DNA of 64,000 bases from Linum tenue (taxonomy: Eukaryota; Streptophyta; Magnoliopsida; Malpighiales; Linaceae), in the NCBI GenBank assembly GCA_946122785.1, contig CAMGYJ010000002.1:41256495-41320494 (forward strand), written 5' to 3'. This document shows, piece after piece, positions 43,684 through 53,685 of this stretch. Every line of letters starts with the position of its first letter. The stretch's first letter is position 1. Made by a program: the position numbers and the translations under genes. The notes below the pieces were generated by a model. That model ran no database searches and had not been told where the DNA came from. It saw only the letters and a list, made by a program, of their open reading frames with translations.

Positions 43684-43745
43684 ATCTTAAGAAATCTTAA
43701 TAGAAATTGTTAATTGTTCACGGCATGTTTAGGTTAAGAACAATT
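43665..43745 (+). other. Overlapping inverted repeats at the LTR/leader border
   Basis: CGTGAACAATT (43664-43674, in the last bases of the LTR) is the exact inverse of AATTGTTCACG (43712-43722). The latter can instead pair its AATTGTTC with GAACAATT at 43738-43745. Two mutually exclusive stems are therefore possible at the start of the internal region. Confidence 0.7.
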
Positions 43746-43995
43746 GCAAGACGAATTCGGTTGTTCATCTTTTGATCTATAATGAGAGGCTTGTGGGGAC
43801 TTGTGGTCAAGTCTATCTGAGCCTAAGTTGTTGAAAATGTGAATGCAAATGTTATGTTCAAGGTAAAGTGAACATAGAACGAAAATGATATCTTCGGTGT
43901 GTTGGAGATGAAGTTTGATTAATGCACGTCTAAAAAATTGCATTACGAGTAAGCCACAAGGGATAAGGAATTCTAATTCCAATGGTACTTGTGAA

Positions 43996-44018
43996 GACAT
44001 GATAATTTATTTATCATG
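43996..44018 (+). other. Single hairpin in the internal region
   Basis: ACATGATAA and TTATCATGT are inverse arms separated by a short T/A loop. It lies between the leader stem and the five-hairpin array. Confidence 0.6.
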
Positions 44019-44143
44019 TATGTGGTTTAGGACTTGATGTTTCCTATGCCTTGAGGGAAAGGAAAATTAAAACTAAGATGGATCCTTAAAGGGATTGAAT
44101 AAACTTGTTAAAGAATGGTGATCATCAAAGTATTCATCGTCGG

Positions 44144-44518
44144 AATTGTTTATGGTATATGTAGACATATACCATTGGAAAAACAATTGGGCATGAGAGC
44201 TCAATTGAGATGATCTTATTAAACTTAAAGTCTAAATTACTTATGCTATATTTATGAAGCTTATACTATTGACAAGTAATTAGACTAGTGAGTTAGAAAA
44301 ATCATTAGAATTACTTGTGGTATGTCAAGCTTTTTTGACTAATGTCATTAGTAAGTAATTAGATGGGGTTTCCAGTATTGGAATGCATCTGAATTACTTG
44401 TGGTATCTCAAGTAGCCTTGACCAATACCTTTGGTAAGTAATTATATGATAATTCTAATAATATCTGAATTGTTTGTGGTATGCTAACCGAATTAGAACA
44501 TACCATTGTTAAACAATT
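44144..44518 (+). repeat. Array of five hairpin units with covarying stems
   Basis: Five units lie in one orientation at 44144-44188, 44235-44281, 44309-44360, 44392-44443 and 44468-44518. Each is bounded by an exact 8-bp inverted pair: units 1 and 5 use AATTGTTT/AAACAATT, units 2-4 use AATTACTT/AAGTAATT, so both arms changed together at two positions. Most units have an inner stem of the form GGTAT..ATACC: unit 1 has ten inner pairs (ATGGTATATG/CATATACCAT), unit 5 has TGGTATG/CATACCA, unit 4 has GGTAT/ATACC plus TCAAG/CTTGA, unit 3 pairs TGGTAT with ATGTCA using two G-U pairs, and unit 2 is weaker. The spacers (24-46 bp) and loops are not conserved. No protein is encoded. Function is unknown; a structured RNA signal in the retrotransposon transcript is my inference. 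Confidence 0.85.
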
Positions 44519-44556
44519 AGATGAAGATAGTGGTTGTCAAGTTCTATACGTAAATC

Positions 44557-44578
44557 ATGGAAAATAATTATTCCATGA
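44557..44578 (+). other. Hairpin after the array
   Basis: CATGGAA and TTCCATG arms around AAATAATTA, close to position 44557-44578; it continues the dense hairpin zone. Confidence 0.55.
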
Positions 44579-44599
44579 TGTTTGGCAAATGGTAGAATT

Positions 44600-46202
44600 G
44601 TGGAGGAGAAGTGTAGTTGGTTTCAACTATTATCTTAAAAAAATACCCTTACAATGGGACACAAAGTTATCCATAAGACAAAAAATGGAAATTAAGGTCA
44701 AACAAGTCATACTTGAAAGTATGAAGGTGTCCAGTGAGAAAGAGTAAGTCCATAAACCTCATGCAATTAACCGCTCCAAGGGTATAACTTATGAGTAAAA
44801 TCTAGCATATGTTGACATTTATGTCAGAGAGCTAGTTTAGAAATCCGAAAAAAGATTTCTTAGAGATGTGATCCACTCTTTCCAAAGAGAGAAAGATGTC
44901 AACCATTTACATGCAAGTATATGAACAACATTCCTCAAACCGGAAGCGTTGGTTTCAACTACTGTGGCGAAATAGTTGAAATGTGGGGGATAAATTGGGA
45001 GAAGTGATGTGGAATGTCGCTTGGGTGATTCCAAAGTGAAGATGTGGATACTTATGAGTTTTGCATAAACCCTAAGATAAATCATAAATATCACTACATT
45101 GAAAGAGATACGTGTGAAGTTCAAGTACTCTAAGGTTAATGAAGTGGAGAGACTTCAACACTAGTGTCATGTGTTAAGATTATTGCAAGGTAATAAAATC
45201 AAGTCAAGCACACGTGATGTGTAGTGAATCAAAAGAGACGAGTCTTTGGTGTATTATACCCAAAGGAACTCACCGGATGAACCACAAAGTATAATCCATT
45301 GATGAATATGGATTTATGGTTGATGGAGAGCAGTACCTTGGAAAACATCCAAGTTAAACTGCATATATACCCACTCTATGACCGGTGAAGTTCAATAGTC
45401 TGGCCTGTGAAGAATGGCGTTATTAAACGCACTTGTGCACAAAATTGTTATTGCAAGGGCTAGAAGTGTTATGTGAAAATCTCGTCATTAAAACATAACA
45501 TTATTGATTGATTAATTTCTAGCGAGTTATCGGAGATTATAATTTAGATCAAATGATAAAAAACTTGGGGCCCACCTAAAATTTAAATAAAACATCGAAG
45601 GGAATGGACTCGTGGTCTATGACAAATCATCATGGCAGTAACTCTACCTATGTAGGATTGGCAGACCCAACCTCTAGGTTCAAGGAGCAAACAAAGTTGT
45701 GAATGATGGTCCGACATTGTCAAATTTTCAATGTCCATTCTCATGACGAGACAATGTCCAACTATAAGGGTAAACCTAAAGATGCAAGGTTTTTAATGAT
45801 TTCTAAGTTTGACACGGGATGTGATCAAATAGTGTATTTTCGAAATACACGTTTAGAAATCACCTATGTGAGTGTGAAGTGGAGCCTCTTCAAAGAGAAT
45901 AAAAGAAGGCCAGTTCTCTAAGCACTCATGAGACCAGGCAGTGTTCATGGCTAAAACGAAAACAACAATGAGAACCAGTGACGGATAAGAGTTAGCTGTG
46001 TGACATATGTTGTCTTAGTATACAAGAAAAACCGAAAGTTCAAAGATATCACATCTACCGATTGGTGAGTATACTCGATATATGTTCACTAAGGAAGGTT
46101 CAAAGGGAAACCTACCTATCCCGATGCAACTAATTCTTAGTCGAGAATCACACGATTTTTTGCATAGTTTTAAAGTACAACATTCTCCATTCATGTGGGG
46201 GT
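44600..46202 (+). other. Remainder of the internal region of the non-coding LTR element
   Basis: No gag, protease, integrase, reverse transcriptase or RNase H motif in six frames. An open frame at 45703-45921 (72 codons) has no recognisable domain. It ends with TGTGGGGGT, the probable polypurine tract, at about 46194-46202. Confidence 0.6.
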
Positions 46203-46951
46203 TGTTGGGATTTTTAGTGGTGTGAATGGAAATGAAAGGGGAAAGATCCAAGAGAATCTCTTGAAGAACCATGTTGGTAAGCTGTGGGAAGGCGTGGCCG
46301 CGAATTCGGTCGATTTGATGTAATATGTTGGTAATCGATAATATTGGTTTTTGTAACCAACCGAACCAAACCGAGTTGAACCAAATTGAATCAAATCAAT
46401 GTGGCGATTGTAAAAACCAAAGCAGTCCAACTACCATCGGCCGAACCGATGTAATGGTTCATTATTTTAAAATGAATCAATGTGTTGGTTGGGGTGTAAC
46501 CACTCATATGAAGATTCGTCTCCCTTCGTACGCACTCCTTCATTTTCTATAAATAGCACATAACCCCCACTGGTTTTTACATACATTTTTCCGGTACCAA
46601 AACTCTACTAAAATCCAAAACTAGTTTCTGGCATTGTTTATTCAAAGAGAAAATCGAGTCAAGTGTGGTTCTCGCCGGTTCGCTGCGTTTGGTGATTTCC
46701 AGGGTTTGAGGTACCACTACGCCGGAAAAGGTACGTCCTTTCTATTATGTGAGAAATCATTTCATAACCTTGGGTACTAGAGGGGAATAAGATTTCTTAA
46801 GGAGAGACAGTGAATTCTGTCGGCTAGGACGCTTTCATGTGTATTTGCATGATTTCGTGAACTTATATATTTCTTGTGTTGATTACATGATCTTAATTTG
46901 TTACTTGTTCTACAAGAAATTTGTTAGTATAGGTGAACAATTTTGGCAACA
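46203..46951 (+). repeat. 3' LTR of the non-coding element
   Basis: 749 bp, starting TGTTGGGA and ending GGCAACA, with the TATA box at 46547-46556. It repeats the GTGAACAATT arm near its end (46933-46942). Confidence 0.9.
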
Positions 46952-46956
46952 AATGT

Positions 46957-47770
46957 TGAAAGATGACCCATGGTCATGTTCGTCAAAAACTTTCTGATAA
47001 TTAATTTTTATCATTGGCAAATTTCACCACAAAGCCACTCACTTTCGAGATTCGAAGTCAAACTGAAGGAGAGATTATTTTTGTTTTAAACCAAAGGATA
47101 GTATTAATTACCCCTCTAACATTCTAGATATATCATTTATGTCGTACTTAATAATTTTTCTTTCTGTGTGGGATATATATGGGGATCGGGGAAGAGTGTT
47201 GAAGCAAATTTCGAGGGACATATGTATAATTCATATTTTTATAGTGAATGAATAGTACTTGAGAACACGCATAATAATAAGAGCTAACTTTTAGCACAAT
47301 TAAAGCATAGAATTATTTGATTCTATTGTATAGTATTCCCTGATAATGAAGTCATATTGTGTCCCCTCTTTTCCCCACGTTCCATGTGATTATCGGGCGA
47401 AGGTTTCATTTCATTTCATTTTATTTTATAGCCAGGTATAGTAAAGCAGGAATTAGGGCAAGCAACGGCACTGCTTTGTGTATATATATATAATTCGTGG
47501 GAATTGGAGACCAGCTCTAGCTATGGGACCTTGAGATCGATGGCGAGCAAGAAAAGCTCAAAAAAGCCTAACTCCTCGTGCAAGCATACTTGTCCAATGG
47601 CAATGGGATATAGAGAGATCAAATAAAGGCGTTGTTTTATGGGGATAGATATGTAAAGTCCAAACCACATGGTATTTCTCTCTTGAATTAAAAGGAGACT
47701 ATGATGGTTTTCCTCAAAAGTAATTTCGTAATCAGAGAACCAAATGAAAAAGCATTGAGAAGATTGGATC
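46957..47770. other. Intergenic DNA, no gene seen
   Basis: AT-rich. The first part should be the continuation of the older LTR remnant at 37870-38037 into which the non-coding element inserted. Confidence 0.4.
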
Positions 47771-48013
47771 GTGTGGTTCAATATATTTGTTATGTATCAT
47801 TTGATAACAGGTTCATATACATATAAGGGAGTTGATGAGTTAGAAAGAAAGAAAGAAAGAAAAACCGGATACAAATACAGACAAACTGTATCGCGATATG
47901 TTTATTTGTTTCTCAAGTTATCATTTATTCGGTTTGTTGCAACCACAAGTGTAGAGCGATTATTTGCATTCATGGACTATATCAAAGAACGTACGATTAT
48001 CAGATCCGAATGA
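47771..48013 (+). pseudogene. Relic of a hAT transposase C-terminal dimerisation domain
   Basis: The frame ends VYLFLKLSFIRFVATTSVER, then LFAFMDYIKERTIIR. This matches the conserved C-terminal hAT block (P-VATASVERAFSAM-IIKTRLRNR in general form). The preceding part is short and includes a (GAAA)n run, and the upstream transposase domains (zinc finger, RNase H-like catalytic core) were not found. MND in another frame just after (48010) matches the usual continuation, so a frameshift is likely. It shows that autonomous hAT elements once existed in this genome, in line with the non-autonomous copies nearby. Confidence 0.75.
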
Positions 48014-50109
48014 ATGATGTGATACTGATATATATATATATATATTGAACAAAATTTGGGTGCTAATTTGGACCATGAATGTGTTCTACAATACTTTTAG
48101 AATGTAGAATTTCGATGCGGTTCATTGTAAGCGATTTGAGCCAAACTATTATTCTGTAATTATACGAGTATTGAGTAGTATATTATTGATTTTTTATTTT
48201 GTTTAGTTGATTTTTATGATATGAAGAAAACACTCTTCGACCAATTTTCTATTTTCACTACTGATCGTAGGTGAAGGCATGTTCAAGATGTGCATCGTTC
48301 CAAGAGAATGAACGCGAGCCCTTTACAATATTTTCACAAATGAACTACCACAAAACTACTATGTATTAACTATTAACTTAAAGTTGCAATTACGTTTAAC
48401 AGTGTTTTCTTGTTTCCGTTTTTCATTATTAGATAAATATTAAGGGAGGGTGAATGGACAAGAGAGGAATGAAGATCAAGGATGACAATGGGTCGGGTCG
48501 AATTGGGTTTCTCTAAACTCAAATCTAATCCAACGTATTCACATACAATAAAATTCGATAAAATATCAATTGAGTTTTAAAATAGAAAATTCAACTCAAT
48601 TTAAATAGTGCATGAATATTTCAGTGTTCACAAACATAATAAAAAATTATTTTTTCGAACACAAACATCATAATATTATTCAAAAAATTTATTCACATAT
48701 ATTAACATAAATACTAATTGCATTCTAATAACACTTACAAATTATTCATAGTGTTAAGTTTAGATATAAAATGACATCATCTTTCTTTCTGGTTGTGGAT
48801 AGAGTGGAAAGTGTGTTGAGTTTTGGAAAAATTCAAATCTAACCCACCAATTATTCAAAAGAGGTTAAACCTACACTCAACCTAAAATCCATCAAAAATA
48901 AATTATACCCGCTTTATCGGGTAGGGATGGGTTACCGTGGAGCTGGGTTTGTCACCCAACCTAAAACAAATAACCTCTTAATAGTTAATAGTCCTCTCAA
49001 AATGGAATAAAGGTATTACACAAGTGAAGAAAAGGTATAACACCTATATATATTTTATATCTCATTAATTTCATTGTTTGTGTACGCTCTTTTAATTCCT
49101 ATATTTTTGTATTACAAAATTAATGGAAAGCTATTTTTGTAATAGGAGAAAGAAATACGTACAAAGGGAGAGGTTAAGCAGAAGAAGAAACATTTTGCGA
49201 TATGTCTCTAATAAAGTGGTAAGCTGTTTAGCCTTTTTCTCGAGTTGATGTTTGCTATGTATTATGTTTCACGAATCACGATCGACAATAACAATACATA
49301 AAAGTAAATGAATTAATTTCCTAGGTTTTCTACGTTACGTGCTATTTGCGAAAATAATATGGAGCCAAAAATGGACAAGACTAGGTGGTTCTTGCTGGGT
49401 TGCGGTCGTTTTCCGGAACATGCACTCTAAGGATCGTTCGTTGCCGACGATGCATGTGTATATGTTTGAATTTCATATCCTTATGCTAATGTGATTAATA
49501 ATAAAAATGATGATCCGTTTGTTTTGAGAGAATGATCATTTCATATCGGATAGTTAATTTTTATATATATATACGGTAAAGACTCCATCCAGGTGATCTG
49601 ACAGCTAGATATATTTTGATGAGTTTTCAATCAATTTAAATGGTCAATTATTGTTTTTTGTTAAATTGAGTTCGAGTTCAGATTTAGGAATCAGGATCTA
49701 GGATTTATCCATTAAAAGTTAAGATTTAGTATCATATCCCAAAATCGATTTAATTCATAGGGTAGATAAAGATATTCCACCAAAAATAGCTTGAATATCA
49801 TATACACTCAAGCAGTATAGCAGTCTCATCCATTTATTTATATATAAGAACTTATCAGATTATTAAGAAAGGTCACTAATTTTTCCAGGCAATCCATTGA
49901 GAAGAGTAATTAATAAAGAGTTTGACCAAGGTGGTAGGTGCATAATTATTTGGTGTAGACAGTGTTATTGTTTCTAGTATCATAGACTGGTTGTTAAGAA
50001 ATTTATAAGAGAATTATATTTGTGGGGAAACCCTTAAAAATATATATATGTGGTGAATTCTACAGTACCCAGTATATATACATGTTAATCTCTTGAAGTG
50101 TGTACAGTT
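48014..50109. other. AT-rich intergenic DNA
   Basis: No gene recognised. A (TA)n run lies at about 48029-48046. 48481-48980 contains GGATGACAATGGGTCGGGT and GGGTAGGGATGGGTTACC phrases like those of the hAT family in this window, and may be an old member without clear ends. Confidence 0.45.
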
Positions 50110-50960
50110 ATGTATATTCAGCTTGCACATGAATTGAAGACGAAATATGCTCTGTCCCTTTGTGAACATATATGCTATCAGGTTTTCGGCACCAAGATGA
50201 TGAGAGAGACAATTTTGGACTTGAGGAATTGACAAACCACATGACAATTAATCACAATGGGTTTCGTCTTTTCATGGAACACTGGGTTTTTAGCAATGTA
50301 TATCACTGGTCGATTGTCACATAAGAGTTCTACAAGGTTGGATGATCAATATGTAGTTCTTGCATAAGTCCCTTCACCTATACAACTTCACAAGCAAGTT
50401 GAGAAAGACCCCTATACTCAGTTTAAGATGACGAACGAGAAAGAAATTTCTAATTCTTGAATTTCCAAATGATCATACATTACCCAATGAAACATCATGT
50501 AGTCGATCATCTTGTATCTAGGCATGAAGCCCAATCAAAATCACTAAATCACGAAAAAAGAAGATCTGACATGGACGAGTAGAACAATTCTTGACCTGAA
50601 GCCTTCTTTAGGTACTTGAACATTTCGTAAGCAAGATGCATATGAGTAACTGTGGGAGTATCTTCATATTTGCATAAATTTTGGACTACAAATGTGAGAT
50701 CATGACGTGTGATGGTGAGGTAGTGAATCATCCAACAATTTTCCTGAAAAAGAGACACATCTTTCAGCAATGGTCCATCATCAGTAGATAGTCTAGTTTT
50801 CATGTCAATGAGGGCGACAACTAGCTTGGTATCTGCATATCCATTATCCTCCAATAAATCAGTATAGTACTTCTTATGGCCGATATGTATACCCCTTGTG
50901 ATCGAGCATTCTCTAATCCCAACAAATAACGAAGCTTGTCAAGATCATGAATATTGAATT
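50110..50960 (-). pseudogene. Copia relic: end of reverse transcriptase and RNase H
   Basis: On the minus strand 50854-50549 reads LSTDDGPLLKDVSLFQENCW, then YLTITRHDLTFVVQNLCKYE and MFKYLKKASGQELFYSS. These match the copia segment between reverse transcriptase and RNase H (SRP.D..VGRLIYLTITRPDL, YLKGTPGQGL). Further on, about 50250-50150 gives LSHHLGAENLIAYMFTKGQS, a relic of the C-terminal ADMFTKPL motif. Stops and frameshifts lie between. No LTR was found. Confidence 0.75.
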
Positions 50961-52576
50961 GGGAATGCAAGAAATCTTTTAAAGGATATCATCTTGTAGA
51001 GCATAAAAATTCTGATATATCTATGCAAAAAATTTTGAAATCGCGCTAGCCCACAAAAAATACGGTCAGCTGCTTAGAAAAATCCACCAAGCTCCCCTAA
51101 ATTCCTCCTTAACCCTCTATGATATGGACAATTAGATCTTTCCCTATCAAATTATAACCTTTGGATTAGATTTTGCAGGAAGATATAACTCCATGATTTT
51201 GTACTGGATTCTTCGCCTTTTTCAATTATAAAGGATATAATAAAAAAAATGGGTCATTTAGTTATTTGTTGTCTATAGTTTATATGAAAACAAATTATTT
51301 TTGGTACTTAATTCATAGTTTTATCAATATGTAGCTATATTGAGAACTTTTTCCAGAAATACCACTATTTAAAAAAAGAATTCCAAAATACCACCCAACC
51401 CCATAAAATTCCAAAATTACCATCTTTTTCAAAAACCGCCACCTCACCTTGCGGTTTTCTATGAAAACTCAAACCCTTTATTTTCAAGTGGAGAATGAAA
51501 AGTTTTTGAGCAAAAAATTAAATATTTAAATTTTCATTCACTCCTATATCCCTAGCTAATTAAGGAGAGTGTAGACAATTATTTTGTTAAGTTGGTTTGT
51601 GCCTCACGATAATTTTTTAATATTTATAAAATTGCTGTATATTATTTTGGTACAAAACTAAACAATATCGTTATGATTTAGCACTTTTGTAGAAGATGAA
51701 ACTTGTCTAATGAGTTATAGTAGGACATGAGTTATTCGTTTATGATGATATAAAATTGAAAATATTAGTATAGTTTAGTAGCTTCCGAATAGGATTGTGA
51801 CTTGTGAGTATATAATGGTGACCATGTCTTTTGCTTTTTTATTTTGATATATCAAAAAATTGATATCTTTGTGTAAATCACGCAAAATTTGATATTTTGG
51901 CACAAAAAAATCTACACTCAGAATAAAAACGAAATAAATTAGGATAAATTAAGAATAGTAGGGGAACTAAAAATAAAAGAGATTTTGTTTGCTAGATGGA
52001 ATATTCTAATTACATGACTGAAATTTTTTAAATTAAAATTAAACTATTTTTTCAATATGTTAGATCTACGAATGAAAAAAATAATAAAATAAAAAGAAGA
52101 ATGGAGTTCAGCTAAAAACTGAATGCTTATAACTTATAAGGGGTTGACATAGATACATAAGAAATCTAGAAATTTTATATAGTGAAGCGAATGTTCATCT
52201 ATAAATATTGACTATTTTGTTATTAAGTACTCAAGTAGTCATATGATCACTTATAATTGGTTAATGTGGTTGACTCTACCATGCATGTCTGTTTTTATTT
52301 GGCTATAAATTATCTAAGCGAGTACTAAAATTATTTATAGTAAGCTCACAATGTATTTGAAACATGACAAATATAGAAGTAAATGACTAACAATGTAAGG
52401 CAACTAACAGATTTACAAACTTGGATTCTTCTACAGTAACACACATGTTCACAATTCTCTAAAAGAATCATACATCTTTACAAAAAAAAAATTTTATTCT
52501 TTATTAAAAGACAACGTGAAAGTTGCTTTTAATGATAGATACATAATCAATTTTTACCATGAAAGAATGATATTCG
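50961..52576. other. AT-rich intergenic DNA
   Basis: No gene seen. The phrase AAAACCGCCACCTCACCTTG near 51433, with A-rich CCAAAATACCACC repeats just before, resembles ends of plant DNA transposons but has no identified partner. Confidence 0.45.
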
Positions 52577-53442
52577 TGTTGGTGGATCGAGCGCGAGATT
52601 CTCTCCTGCTTCTCTCGAAGGAAACCCTAATTTGGTTCTGCGAAAATCAATTTGGGAAAGGTTGAAGTCGATTGCAAAACGTCAGTGGCAAAAATCAAAA
52701 GGAACAATTACTGAATTGAATGGGCCTGAAATAAAGTAAACGAGAAATGGGCTTTAGCCCGGGTCAGGCCCGCTGTCCGATTCCAAGCCCGCTCCTTGCT
52801 CCTTCAATCAGACCAATTCTGATTCAACCCTGTACTTCGACTGCCTTCTCTGTTCGTCCGAGATGTCTGCAAAACAGGGTAACCAACTACACCAAGCAAC
52901 TTTAAGCTAGATCAAATGTACACTGCAAGAACACAATTTTTACGTGGTATCCGGTACTGTTTGATTCAGTACCGACTAATCCACGGTCGAAGTATCTCAA
53001 TCGAGATCTTCGACGTTCCACTATAATCACGATAGCCAAACCCTTTACAGTCAATCTCCTGGCAACACTCCGTCACCGATCAGACTCAGAAATAGTTCAC
53101 TCCCCGCAAACCCAATCAAGAACACCCGCTGTTCTACCAGCAATTTCCCCAACTGCTACTGACTCTTCCCTTCTCACTCTATCTCTCAACACCAGTACTT
53201 TCTTTTGTGCTTGCAAAGACAGAGTCTGGAAAAGTGCTCTGTCCATGAAGTTACAATTAGCTAAATAGTCTAATTCTGACGACCGTTGCCCCGTGATCTC
53301 GTCTTGAATGATCCGATCTTCCTTTCTTGATTTTCACACACTTTCCTAATCAGGATGGTTTCAACCGTTGCTCAAAAACTTTCCTTCTTCGCATATGAAT
53401 TTATAATTGGCATGACCGAGCATTGACAAGCTTCTCACAACA
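52577..53442 (-). repeat. 3' LTR of the Sirevirus-like element
   Basis: 866 bp; partner of 59789-60654. Confidence 0.95.
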
Positions 53443-53443
53443 T

Positions 53444-53664
53444 ACTCCCCCTAAGCTAGTCAATGGCTCCCATCGCTGTGTAGTCTTCCTGCACACACTC
53501 AACAAACGTTTGGTGCAGTCTGTTCTTATGAAATAAATGAAACACTCGAAAGTGGCATTTTTATTTTGTTTCATAAAAGCAAACATTCAACGAACACTTG
53601 ACATAAGCAAAAAGGAAGAACATTCAAGCAACAACCAAACACTGCAAAGACAACTCCCCCTAAG
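53444..53664 (-). other. Duplicated polypurine tract before the 3' LTR
   Basis: CTTAGGGGGAGT on the minus strand occurs at 53444-53455, abutting the 3' LTR, and again exactly at 53653-53664, 209 bp further in. Repeated polypurine tracts near the 3' LTR have been described as a Sirevirus hallmark. Confidence 0.85.
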
Positions 53665-53685
53665 ACAAACACTTCCTATCAAGAT

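Larger units (their letters stand above)
38038..46951 (+). mobile_element. Large non-coding LTR retrotransposon (LARD-like), split by a younger copia element
   Basis: One LTR is 38038-38418 continued at 43322-43683 (743 bp without the nested insert); the other is 46203-46951 (749 bp). The flanks AATGT (38033-38037 and 46952-46956) form a perfect 5-bp TSD. LTR2 starts TGTTGGGA, while LTR1 has TTTTGGGA, one mutated base. TGTGGGGGT just before LTR2 suits a polypurine tract, and a TATA box CTATAAATAG (46547-46556) lies in LTR2, so the element runs on the plus strand. The internal region (43684-46202, 2.5 kb) shows no gag or pol motif in any frame; instead it holds an array of hairpins. The LTRs have many differences, so the element is old. 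No standard primer site follows LTR1. Confidence 0.85.

Noticed and set aside
44144..44518. Hairpin units as five nested MITE copies
   Set aside because: Units are only 45-52 bp, in one orientation, with no TSD around each, and spacing is regular; a tandem array fits better, though copy origin from a MITE cannot be fully excluded.
43734..46202. Search for gag or pol in the internal region of the non-coding LTR element
   Set aside because: No zinc knuckle, protease DSG, integrase, YVDD or RNase H motif in any frame; the longest frames are under 100 codons and lack domains.
48029..48046. (TA)n run as a MITE insertion target
   Set aside because: No inverted repeats around it; treated as a simple microsatellite.
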